Shown piece by piece: positions 28,392 through 36,052 of a stretch of DNA of 64,000 bases. Made by a program: the position numbers and the translations under genes. How positions within the stretch are numbered: position 1 is the first letter of the stretch; each line of letters begins with the position of its first letter. The notes below the pieces were generated by a model. That model searched no databases and was not told the DNA's origin. It saw only the letters and a program-made list of their open reading frames with translations. The stretch is from Bog-473 sp963783965 (lineage in GTDB: Bacteria > Actinomycetota > Acidimicrobiia > Acidimicrobiales > RAAP-2), in NCBI GenBank assembly GCA_963783965.1, contig CAWAPQ010000014.1:397178-461177 (forward strand), given 5' to 3'.

Positions 28392-29219
28392 ATGACAACG
28401 ATGCAGCTGCACAAGACTATGCGTAGAGCGGGAGTGTCACTCTCGGCCGCTGCGCTTGCCCTACTCACTGCAGAGGGCACAGCGGCAGCACAGGAGCGGA
28501 CGTCCTCGCCGGACCTGCAGGGTCGTGTGACCTCGGTGGCTTCGGGGGACTTCGTGCTCCAGAAGCACGACGGGACCACCGAGACCGTGGACACGACCGA
28601 CGCGACGACGTACTCGGAGCCCGGAACGGCTGTCGCTCCCGAAGGGCTACAGGACGGCGAGCACGTGGCCGTCGAACTCGACTCCACCGCGTCGAGCCCC
28701 ACGGCGACGAACGTCATCGTGTTCCCCGAGAGGATCAGCGGGCGCGTCAGCAACGTCGCTGGTTCGACGGTCACGTTGGCCAACAAGCGCGGCACCGACA
28801 CTGTCCTCGTGTCGTCCAGCACCAAGTACTACGAGAAGGGCGTCACAGCGACCAGCGTGAGCAACGGTGAGCTGGTCTCGGTCTTCGGGCTGCCGGACCC
28901 GGGCACTCCGGGCGAACTCGACGCGCAGGTCGTCGCCATCTTCAGTCCGGCGCCACCGCCGGCGCCGCGGCCTGCAGCCACCACACCGTCGGTACCGCAG
29001 CCGCACCCCCAGCCTGTCAGGGCTCCCGTCAGCCCAGGGCCCCACGTCGGCGACCCCCAGGGCCAACCGGTCGCGCCACCATCCGGTCGCGCGCCGAGCG
29101 CTCCGGGCTGGGGTCAGCCGACCCCGAACGGGGCTTCGTTCGGCCATGGACCCTCGGGTGGACCGGGTGGTCCCGGATCCGGGGGCAGTCACGGCGTCGG
29201 TTTCGGGGGCCACCGGTAA
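28392..29219 (+). CDS. Secreted protein with DUF5666-like repeats and Pro/Gly-rich tail
   Basis: A 275-residue exported protein. The head has basic residues then VSLSAAALALLTAEGTAAAQ, a signal peptide with an AxA-type cleavage site. Two similar beta-rich modules follow (QGRVTSVASGDFVLQ and SGRVSNVAGSTVTLANK), a pattern seen in DUF5666-type domains. From about residue 180 the chain is Pro/Ala then Gly/Ser rich and ends GVGFGGHR. The ribosome site GGAGGTG precedes the ATG. No enzyme motif is seen; it may be a wall-associated or surface structural protein. It converges with the esterase. Confidence 0.75.
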   Translation: MTTMQLHKTMRRAGVSLSAAALALLTAEGTAAAQERTSSPDLQGRVTSVASGDFVLQKHDGTTETVDTTDATTYSEPGTAVAPEGLQDGEHVAVELDSTASSPTATNVIVFPERISGRVSNVAGSTVTLANKRGTDTVLVSSSTKYYEKGVTATSVSNGELVSVFGLPDPGTPGELDAQVVAIFSPAPPPAPRPAATTPSVPQPHPQPVRAPVSPGPHVGDPQGQPVAPPSGRAPSAPGWGQPTPNGASFGHGPSGGPGGPGSGGSHGVGFGGHR

Positions 29220-29290
29220 CCGTCGTTGACCCTGGCCCCGGGTCTGCCCCTTCCCGGGGCCGGCATGGGGCCCTGCTGCGTCCGGTCCGC

Positions 29291-30862
29291 TTAACCGGGC
29301 ACGCTCGAGACGAACGGACGGGCACGCTCCAGGACGGCCAGCTCTTCGTCGCGGGGCGCCGTCTCCAGCCGGGTGTCGGCACCGAAGATCATCGTGGAGC
29401 GGTCGGCCGGGAGCCAGGGGTGCCAGCTGCCGACGCCGTCGTGGCTGGGCTCGCCCGTCGCGGCGAACGCCAGCCATGCGGTCTGCATCTGCTGCGAGAG
29501 CTTCTCGACGGCTGGGCCACCGCCCGAGAAGACCTGGACGACCGGCAGGTGCACTGCGCCGAACACGAAAGGCAGCTCGAGCGCGTGACAGGAGCCCAGG
29601 ATCCCGCCGAACGCCGGTGATTCCCAGTCGAACAGGTAGACGAACGCGCGTGAGCCGTGGGCGACATGCGCTGCCGCCAGCTGAAGGCTCGGCCAGCGAA
29701 AGACGATGTCGGTCCCCATGGCGACCCACATGGCGTTGGGCTCGATCGACTCACCACGCGACTGCCGGGCGGATCGGTAGGCGTCGATCATGTCCGGCGC
29801 AGAGATGTCGGGAACGGCATTCGCCACCCAGCGCGCAACACCGTCCGCATCGAGGGCCATCAGAGCGGGATTGCCCAACCCGAAAAGCGTCAACTCATCG
29901 CGGTTGGTCCCGATCAACAGGTCGATGCCCACCGCTGATCCATTGGCCACAGCGGCCTGCGGATGATCGGGCAGCAGCACACCGTCGACGACGGGAAGGA
30001 ACGGAAGCGGGATCATCCCCGGGTCAGGACGCCGTTTCCCCAACTCCTCGGTGGCGGCAACGAGTTCGGTGGCCGGAATTCCCTCCAATGCATCTCTCGT
30101 ACACGAGGCGAGGCCGAGGACAGCCGCCAACCGCTCCGCTGACCGCTCCGCCTCTGGGACCGTATGGACGTGCACTCCCCCGCTCTGCACGATGGCGCGT
30201 CGGAAGAGCCCTCTGGCGGCGGGTGTTCCGAGCAGGGTGGCCACGCTGAAGCCTCCGGCCGACTCCCCGAAGATGGTGACGGCGCCAGGATCACCGCCGA
30301 AAGCCGCGATGTTGTCCCGCACCCAGCGCAACGCGGCCAATTGGTCCTGCAGGCCCCAGTTCCCGACCAGCCCGTCCGGGTCGGACAGGTCCCGGTGACC
30401 AAGGAAACCCAGGGCACCGAGCCTGTAGTTGATGGTGACGACCACGGCATCGCCGTTGCGCACAAGGTTCCCGCCCCGGTAGAGGAAGACCGATCCGCTC
30501 CCCGATGTGAAGCCACCCCCGTGAATGAAGACCATGACCGGTCGACCCAGGCCCGGCTCCTGCGTCGGTGAGGCGGGAATCTCCGGCGTCCAGACGTTGA
30601 GCGAGAGGCAATCCTCGCTGTGTGGCTCGGACGCCGACGGATCCGACGGGCTCGTGATGCCAGGCACGGAAGCCGATTGCGGCGCAATCGGCCCGAACGT
30701 GGATGCGTCACGAATCTCGTCCCAAGGCTCGACCTCCAACGGGGGGCGCCACCGCAACGCACCGACCGGCGCACGTGCGTACGGGATCCCCGAGAACGTC
30801 CAGAGGTCACCACGCCAGACGCCCCTGAGTCTGCCCTGGGTGACGGATACCACGCCTTGCAT
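29291..30862 (-). CDS. Type B carboxylesterase
   Basis: A 523-residue alpha/beta-hydrolase of the carboxylesterase/para-nitrobenzyl-esterase family. Signatures: EDCLSLNVWTP (83-93), oxyanion hole HGGGF, nucleophile S201 in GESAGG, the acid in GTNRDE, and the histidine in SCHALELPFVFG. It hydrolyses carboxylic esters; no signal peptide is seen, so it is probably cytoplasmic. The ATG at 30862 lies eight bases after a good -10, implying almost no leader. It is divergent from the NlpC/P60 gene. Nothing nearby fixes the substrate. Confidence 0.93.
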   Translation of the reverse strand: MQGVVSVTQGRLRGVWRGDLWTFSGIPYARAPVGALRWRPPLEVEPWDEIRDASTFGPIAPQSASVPGITSPSDPSASEPHSEDCLSLNVWTPEIPASPTQEPGLGRPVMVFIHGGGFTSGSGSVFLYRGGNLVRNGDAVVVTINYRLGALGFLGHRDLSDPDGLVGNWGLQDQLAALRWVRDNIAAFGGDPGAVTIFGESAGGFSVATLLGTPAARGLFRRAIVQSGGVHVHTVPEAERSAERLAAVLGLASCTRDALEGIPATELVAATEELGKRRPDPGMIPLPFLPVVDGVLLPDHPQAAVANGSAVGIDLLIGTNRDELTLFGLGNPALMALDADGVARWVANAVPDISAPDMIDAYRSARQSRGESIEPNAMWVAMGTDIVFRWPSLQLAAAHVAHGSRAFVYLFDWESPAFGGILGSCHALELPFVFGAVHLPVVQVFSGGGPAVEKLSQQMQTAWLAFAATGEPSHDGVGSWHPWLPADRSTMIFGADTRLETAPRDEELAVLERARPFVSSVPG

Positions 30863-30870
30863 AGACGTGG

Positions 30871-30899
30871 ACCCTATGGAGACAAACGTGAACGGTCAA
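30871..30899 (-). promoter_or_regulatory. Promoter of the carboxylesterase gene
   Basis: On the minus strand: TTGACC (30894-30899), exactly 17 bases, then TAGGGT (30871-30876), then eight bases to the ATG. The -35 abuts the inverted repeat at 30899-30921, a good place for a regulator. Confidence 0.55.
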
Positions 30900-30921
30900 T
30901 CGGATCGTTTTTCGAACCGAT
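30899..30921. repeat. Inverted repeat in a divergent promoter region
   Basis: ATCGGATCG (30899-30907), five T, and CGAACCGAT (30913-30921): nine-base arms with one mismatch. It lies between the esterase promoter and the NlpC/P60 gene, so it may be an operator or a leader hairpin. The same half-sites occur at 7415-7430 without the T spacer. Confidence 0.5.
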
Positions 30922-30953
30922 ACACGAACAGGAGGTGAACTGCACACGAACTC

Positions 30954-32291
30954 ATGACGCAATCGGAACGTAACAGAGGGGATGCCGAAAATACCGCTAT
31001 GCAGCCATTACGCTGTTGCGCCGTGGATGCAGTGAATTGTCGGGACACTGCCCGCAGGCGGGGTCCTCTCGTGAGAGTGACCATGGTCGTGGGTCTGCTC
31101 GTCGCATTGTTGACGACAGCGGCGGCGACCAGCGCGGGCGCGACGACGTCCACCACGCTGCCGGGACCGGCGCCGAACCAGTCGCAGATCAACACCACCC
31201 AGTCGCAAGTCAGCCAGATAGAGGCGACGCTGGCGCAGGAGGAGCAGCAGACCTCCATCCTCGACGACAAGTACAACACGGCTGAGCAGAACCTTCAGGA
31301 CGCGCAGACGGCGCTGCAGACGATTGCCGCCAACCTCGTTCGTGCGCGATCCGCTGTGGACGCAGACCGCCGGCTCGTCTCGAAGGACGCCGTCGCGGCG
31401 TACGTCTACGGGACACCTCAGACGGGGTTCGCCTCCTACTTCTCGACGTCGGCAACCATGAGCGAGGCGCGCAACCAGTACACGTCTCAGATCATCGGGA
31501 ACCTCACCAAGGACGAGACCGCGTTGCTGCAGTCGGAGACGCGGTTGCAGTCACAGGAGACCGCGCAGCAATCGCAGGAGGCGCAGGCCCAGTCGGAGGC
31601 CGCACAGGCGAAGTCGCTCGCGCAGGCCAATGAGCAGGAGGCTGCCGCGACGAAATCGACCCTGAACCAGGTGCAGGGCCAGCTGGCCCAGGAAGTCGCT
31701 GCCGCGGCCATTCAAGAGGCACAGCAGGAAGCTGCTGCGGCTGCCGCCGCGCGCAGCGCGGCGGCCCAGCACCAAGCGGCCGCGGCCGCGGCAACGGCCG
31801 CCACGGTGGCCGGAGCGGTCGGCGGCTCATCGAGCGCCGCGGCCGCGACGACGGCAGCCAACCAAGCCGGCGGTGCCGTCGGGCCGGTTGGCGGTTCCGC
31901 CTCGGGTGGCAGCGCGGGGATGGCCGCCGTGCGGGCGGCCGTGTCCCAGCTGGGCGTGCCCTACGTCTTCGGCGGCGAACAGCCCGGGGTCGGGTTCGAC
32001 TGCTCGGGACTCGTGCAATGGGCCTGGTCCCAAGCCGGCGTCACCATCCCCAGGACGACCGAGACGCAGTGGCCCAACCTCACCCACGTATCACTCGATG
32101 CGCTCCAACCCGGTGACCTGCTCTTCTATCAGAACCTCGACAACGACGGTGGTTTGGTCGACCACGTCGTGATGTACACAGGGTCGGGGCCATATGGAAC
32201 CGACACGGTGATCCAAGCCCCCTTCACCGGATCGACCGTGTCCTACTCACCCATCTTCACCGAGGACCTGATCGGGGCGGCCCGCCCGTAG
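30954..32291 (+). CDS. NlpC/P60 peptidoglycan endopeptidase with coiled-coil head
   Basis: A 445-residue wall hydrolase of the RipA/CwlO type. A signal or anchor segment (VVGLLVALLTTAAATSAGA, about 45-63) is followed by two long coiled-coil stretches rich in Gln, Ala and Glu (about 80-290), an Ala/Gly/Ser linker, and a C-terminal NlpC/P60 domain. Its cysteine is near 350 in FDCSGLVQW and its histidine near 404 in DHVVMYTG. It cleaves D-Glu-to-diamino-acid bonds in stem peptides during growth or division. The start ATG 30954 is 15 bases from GGAGGTGA, rather far; ATG 31000 or GTG 31071 would also leave the export signal intact. Confidence 0.9.
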   Translation: MTQSERNRGDAENTAMQPLRCCAVDAVNCRDTARRRGPLVRVTMVVGLLVALLTTAAATSAGATTSTTLPGPAPNQSQINTTQSQVSQIEATLAQEEQQTSILDDKYNTAEQNLQDAQTALQTIAANLVRARSAVDADRRLVSKDAVAAYVYGTPQTGFASYFSTSATMSEARNQYTSQIIGNLTKDETALLQSETRLQSQETAQQSQEAQAQSEAAQAKSLAQANEQEAAATKSTLNQVQGQLAQEVAAAAIQEAQQEAAAAAAARSAAAQHQAAAAAATAATVAGAVGGSSSAAAATTAANQAGGAVGPVGGSASGGSAGMAAVRAAVSQLGVPYVFGGEQPGVGFDCSGLVQWAWSQAGVTIPRTTETQWPNLTHVSLDALQPGDLLFYQNLDNDGGLVDHVVMYTGSGPYGTDTVIQAPFTGSTVSYSPIFTEDLIGAARP

Positions 32292-32327
32292 CCCCCTCGG
32301 CCAGGATCCCGTCGCCCGAGTGATCGG

Positions 32328-32333
32328 TACGAT
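32328..32333 (+). promoter_or_regulatory. -10 element of acyltransferase (leaderless)
   Basis: TACGAT ends six bases before GTG 32340 with no ribosome site between them. No clear -35 is seen. Confidence 0.4.
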
Positions 32334-32339
32334 GGCCCA

Positions 32340-33221
32340 GTGGCCAGCGGGCGCCAGATCGTGGGCGAGAAGAGCCGATCGACTGCTGTGGTGCCGATCC
32401 GCATCGCCTCCGAGCACGGAGATGAACCGGACGATCCGCGCCTGTCCGACGTCGACGAATGGGGGCGTTCCGAACGGACACGAGCACTGGCGCGTGCGCT
32501 CTACGAACCCATCTACTCCAAGTGGTTCCGTACGGAGTGGGAGGGACTCGAGAGGATCCCGGCCGAGGGCGGAGCGCTGCTCGTCGCCAACCATGCCGGC
32601 GCCATCCCTTCCGACGCGCCGGTCATCATGCACGGGATCGAGAAGGAACTCGGGCGACCGGTCTATGGGCTGGCTGACTACTTCTTCCGGACCGTGCCCG
32701 TCGTCGGGACCCTTTGGGCGCGGGCCGGCGGGGTCTCCGCCCGCCCCGCCAACGCGTACAGGCTCTTGAAGGAGCAGCGGCAGCTCGCCCTGGTCTTCCC
32801 CGAGGGAACCAAGGGAACGTCCAAGTCGTACACGGATCGCTACCAGCTTCGCCGCTTCGGTCGTGGTGGCTTCGTCGAGATCGCCATGCGGGCCGGCGTC
32901 CCGGTCATCCCCATTGCCGTCGTCGGCGCCGAAGAGGCGATGCCGGTGGTTCTGCGGCTGCCGACGGTGGCCCGCGTCCTCGGTCTCCCCTATTTCCCCA
33001 TCACGGCGAACCTGCTCGCCCTCGGGCCCATCGGGGTCGTGACCCCCTTCCCGGCCAAGTTCAAGCTGCGCGTCCTGGAGCCGGTGCGATTCGACGTTCC
33101 CGCGGACCAGGACCGGTATTCGAAGAGTCGGATCATGGAGGAGTCCGAGCGTATTCGCTCGCTGCTCCAGGAATCGGTCTACGACATGCTGCGCGACCGG
33201 CGCAGCGTCTGGTTCGGCTGA
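32340..33221 (+). CDS. Lysophospholipid acyltransferase-family protein
   Basis: A 293-residue PlsC-like acyltransferase. Motif I is NHAGAIPSD (H and D separated by six residues, a variant of HX4D seen in the mycobacterial Rv0502 group). Motif III is FPEGTKG, followed by RRFGRGGFVEIAMRAGVPVIPIAVVGAEE. These enzymes transfer acyl chains to glycerol-phosphate or related lipid acceptors at the inner membrane. It is followed seven bases later by an SDR-type protein, the same pairing as Rv0501-Rv0502. The GTG start is set by the leaderless promoter. Confidence 0.85.
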   Translation: MASGRQIVGEKSRSTAVVPIRIASEHGDEPDDPRLSDVDEWGRSERTRALARALYEPIYSKWFRTEWEGLERIPAEGGALLVANHAGAIPSDAPVIMHGIEKELGRPVYGLADYFFRTVPVVGTLWARAGGVSARPANAYRLLKEQRQLALVFPEGTKGTSKSYTDRYQLRRFGRGGFVEIAMRAGVPVIPIAVVGAEEAMPVVLRLPTVARVLGLPYFPITANLLALGPIGVVTPFPAKFKLRVLEPVRFDVPADQDRYSKSRIMEESERIRSLLQESVYDMLRDRRSVWFG

Positions 33222-33228
33222 GGCATTC

Positions 33229-34266
33229 GTGAGCCGTCGAGTCCTCGTGACCGGAGCCGACACCTTTTGGGGTGGGCGGATGATCCAGGCGCTCGAGACC
33301 GACCCGACAATGGACGTGATTCTCGGCATGGGGACAGGGACACCGTCGGTCCCCTTCGAACGAGCCGAGTTCGTCCGGGCCGACCAGACCTACTCCATCA
33401 TGAACCGGATCGTGCGGGCGACGCAGGTCGACACGATCCTCCACACCTTCATGATCACAAACTCCTCGTCGGTACCGAGGCGGGCCATGCACGAGATCAA
33501 CGTCATCGGGACCATGAATCTCTTGGCGGCAGCAGGGGCCGCCGGTTCCTCGGTACGTCACATCGTCGTCAAGTCCTCGACGCTGGTCTACGGCTCCGCC
33601 GCCAGTGACCCGAACACTTTCGACGAGGACACGGCGAGGACGAGTCCGGTCAAGAACAGTGTGGAACGTGCACTGGTCGAGGCGGACGGCCTCATGCGCG
33701 ACTTCGCCGAGGACAATCCGGGCACCAAGGTCACCGTGCTGCGCTTCGCCAACGTCCTGGGCGACCACCTCACCACGCCTATCAGCCGGAACCTCTCGCG
33801 GCCCGTCTGCCCGTCCATCTTCGGCTTCGACCCGCTCCTGCAGTTCATTGAGGAGGGCGACGTCGTGCGCGCGTTGCTGCATGTCACCCAGGCCGGCATC
33901 CCCGGCCTCTACAACGTGGCCGCCGAGGGACGGCTTCCCTGGAGCGAAGTGGCGAACATCTGTGGAACCCGGCTCGTGCCCCTCTCGCCCTACAGCCCCC
34001 TCAAGATCCGCCCCCTGGCTCGCCTCTTCGACCTGCCTGCGGAGCTCGAGGACCTGCTGCGCTACGGCCGGGGCGTGGACACGAGGCGCTTCGCCGCCAC
34101 GGGCTTCGCCTACAACGCCACCAGCGCCGGCGCCGTACAGACATTCATCAGGGCTTTGCGGCTACGTCGGCAGACGGGCCGGAAACCGACGTCGTACACC
34201 TACGAGCACGACGTCGAGCAGTTCTTCCGCCACTCGCCTTCCATCGTCAGTGGCGGCGAGCCCTGA
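33229..34266 (+). CDS. Atypical extended SDR (GalE2-like)
   Basis: A 345-residue Rossmann protein starting VLVTGADTFWGGRM, with a nucleotide-binding glycine pattern TGADTFWG. The catalytic serine region VKSSTLVYGSA is present, but the usual YxxxK is replaced by VKNSVERA, so the standard proton relay is missing. It may bind NAD(P) or a nucleotide sugar without classical catalysis. It forms an operon with the acyltransferase, like Rv0501 with Rv0502 in mycobacteria, hinting at a joint lipid or envelope role. GTG 33229 is the start, seven bases after the acyltransferase stop. Confidence 0.8.
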   Translation: MSRRVLVTGADTFWGGRMIQALETDPTMDVILGMGTGTPSVPFERAEFVRADQTYSIMNRIVRATQVDTILHTFMITNSSSVPRRAMHEINVIGTMNLLAAAGAAGSSVRHIVVKSSTLVYGSAASDPNTFDEDTARTSPVKNSVERALVEADGLMRDFAEDNPGTKVTVLRFANVLGDHLTTPISRNLSRPVCPSIFGFDPLLQFIEEGDVVRALLHVTQAGIPGLYNVAAEGRLPWSEVANICGTRLVPLSPYSPLKIRPLARLFDLPAELEDLLRYGRGVDTRRFAATGFAYNATSAGAVQTFIRALRLRRQTGRKPTSYTYEHDVEQFFRHSPSIVSGGEP

Positions 34267-34270
34267 GCGC

Positions 34271-34891
34271 TCAGCCCTCCAACCACTCCTCGACCAGCTC
34301 GCGCTCACGTACCGCCCATTCCTCCGCCGTGATGCCGTAGCGCACGTGGTCCTCCCACTGCCCGTCGATCTCGAGCAGGCGAAGCGCGGTGCCTTCCTCG
34401 CGGATGCCGAGTTTCTCGACCACGCGACGGCTGGCCGTGTTCCTGGGGATGATGGCGATCTCCACGCGGTGCAACGAAATGGCCTCGAAGGCAAACCGCA
34501 GCGCCACGACGACCGCCTCGGGCACCAAGCCCCGGCCCGCCAGTTCTTCGTCTATCCAGTACCCGATGACCCCACTCTGGAAGGGTCCACGCTGAATGGA
34601 AGACAGCGTCACCTCGCCGGCGAATCGCTCACCCACGAAGATCCCGAAGCCGTAGCCCGTGCCCAAGTGCCGCTCGCGTTCGCGAATGCCGCACCGCGCC
34701 GCGAAGCTGGGCCGGTCCTCCGAGGGTGCCGGCGCGCCCTTGGGTCGAGGCTCCCATCGGAGCAGCCAGCTGGCGCAACGAGTACGCACCTCGTGCCACG
34801 CGGCAAAGTCGTTCTCCGTCAACGAACGCAGCAACACCCGCTTCCCCCGGAGCTCCAAGGGAGCGTGACGGACCGCCCTGGCCGCAGTCAT
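34271..34891 (-). CDS. GNAT acetyltransferase, RimJ/RimL type
   Basis: A 206-residue N-acetyltransferase. It opens GKRVLLRSLTENDFAAWHEVR and has the acetyl-CoA loop region IDEELAGRGLVPEAVV, then HRVEIAIIPRNTASRRVVEKLG and FREEG-like IREEGTALRLLEIDG, the hallmark set of RimJ/RimL proteins that acetylate the alpha-amino group of ribosomal proteins or small amines. The ATG overlaps the aminotransferase stop (ATGA), so the two are translated together. Substrate not deducible. Confidence 0.9.
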   Translation of the reverse strand: MTAARAVRHAPLELRGKRVLLRSLTENDFAAWHEVRTRCASWLLRWEPRPKGAPAPSEDRPSFAARCGIRERERHLGTGYGFGIFVGERFAGEVTLSSIQRGPFQSGVIGYWIDEELAGRGLVPEAVVVALRFAFEAISLHRVEIAIIPRNTASRRVVEKLGIREEGTALRLLEIDGQWEDHVRYGITAEEWAVRERELVEEWLEG

Positions 34892-35976
34892 CGTCCCAGT
34901 ACCTCCTTCAGCGCACCCAGCAGGGCGAGAACGTTGCGCCGACGTGCAGTGTGCCCCATACAGCCGATACGCCAGATCTGCCCGGCCAGACGACCCGCGC
35001 CCGCTCCGATCTCAATGCCATAGGTCGCGAGGAGTTCGCGCCGTACCGCGGCGTCATCGACACCGTCCGGAACACGCACAGTCGTGAGTTGCGGGAGACG
35101 ATGATCGGCGGCCACGAGCAGCTCGAGGCCGAGCCCGGTCAAACCGTCCTGGAGCGCCTGTCCGCACTCCGCGTGGCGTTCCCACGAAGCCTGGAGCCCC
35201 TCCTCGAGCAGAACGCCGAGCCCGGCGTGCAGGGCCGCCACCATGGTCACCGGCGCCGTGTGGTGATAGACCCGCGCCCTGCCCGAGACGTCGTTGACGT
35301 AGCGCGCCAGGAGGTGCAGATCGAGGTACCAGCTCGAGGGGCGCTCGACGATGCGCTCGACGGCCCGCGGGGACACAGTGAAGGGCGAGAGGCCGGGCGG
35401 GACGCCGAGACACTTCTGCGTTCCGCTGTAGGCGATGTCGACCGACCAGTCGTCGACGGCCACCTCGATTCCCCCGAGTGACGTGACCATGTCCACCAGG
35501 AGCAGAGCGTCGCCCTTGCCCCGGCCCAGGGACGCTATGTCGTTGCGCACCCCCGTTGAGGTCTCGGCATGCACGACAGCGATCATCGCCGGAGAGGGAT
35601 GCGCCCCGAGCAAGCGGTCTGGGTCGACGGGCTCGCCCCAATCGGCATCGACACGGAGGACGTCGGCCCCATGGCGGCAGGCGACCTCGCACATCCGCTC
35701 GCCGAACACGCCGTTCACGCCGACGACGACAGGGTCACCGGGCCGTACGAAGTTGACGAAGGACGCCTCCATGCCCGCAGAACCTGTTCCGCTCAAAGGC
35801 AGCGTGAGCGCATTGGACGTGGCGAAGACCTGACGCAATCGGTCGTTCGTGCTGTCCAGCATGGCCAGGAACTGTGGATCGAGATGCCCGAGCACGGGAC
35901 CGGCCAGGGCCATGGTGACTTCCGGGTAGGCATTCGAAGGTCCCGGCCCCATCAGGAGGCGGTCGGATATCCCCAT
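34888..35976 (-). CDS. Alanine-glyoxylate/serine-pyruvate aminotransferase family
   Basis: A 362-residue class V PLP enzyme. It begins LLMGPGPSN, and has SGTGSAGMEA for the phosphate, D162 in LVDMVTSLGG for the pyridine nitrogen, and the Schiff-base lysine K188 in SGTQKCLGVPPG. It transaminates glyoxylate or pyruvate with alanine or serine. The ATG at 35976 matches family starts. It sits first in an operon with the GNAT protein and is divergent from the polysaccharide cluster. Confidence 0.92.
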   Translation of the reverse strand: MGISDRLLMGPGPSNAYPEVTMALAGPVLGHLDPQFLAMLDSTNDRLRQVFATSNALTLPLSGTGSAGMEASFVNFVRPGDPVVVGVNGVFGERMCEVACRHGADVLRVDADWGEPVDPDRLLGAHPSPAMIAVVHAETSTGVRNDIASLGRGKGDALLLVDMVTSLGGIEVAVDDWSVDIAYSGTQKCLGVPPGLSPFTVSPRAVERIVERPSSWYLDLHLLARYVNDVSGRARVYHHTAPVTMVAALHAGLGVLLEEGLQASWERHAECGQALQDGLTGLGLELLVAADHRLPQLTTVRVPDGVDDAAVRRELLATYGIEIGAGAGRLAGQIWRIGCMGHTARRRNVLALLGALKEVLGR

Positions 35977-36040
35977 CGGCGAATCGTGGCAGGTCCACGC
36001 TCACCTGCGCCAACGCGCCGTCCATCTGAGCGGGGTCAAC

Positions 36041-36046
36041 TAGATT
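36041..36046 (+). promoter_or_regulatory. -10 element of the polysaccharide cluster (leaderless)
   Basis: TAGATT ends six bases before GTG 36053, the first gene of the plus-strand glycosyltransferase cluster. No -35 stands out. Confidence 0.45.
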
Positions 36047-36052
36047 GCCCGC

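Noticed and set aside
30863..30953. A c-di-AMP (ydaO) riboswitch before the NlpC/P60 gene
   Set aside because: The region is too short (about 90 bases) and lacks the conserved core; only an inverted repeat is present.
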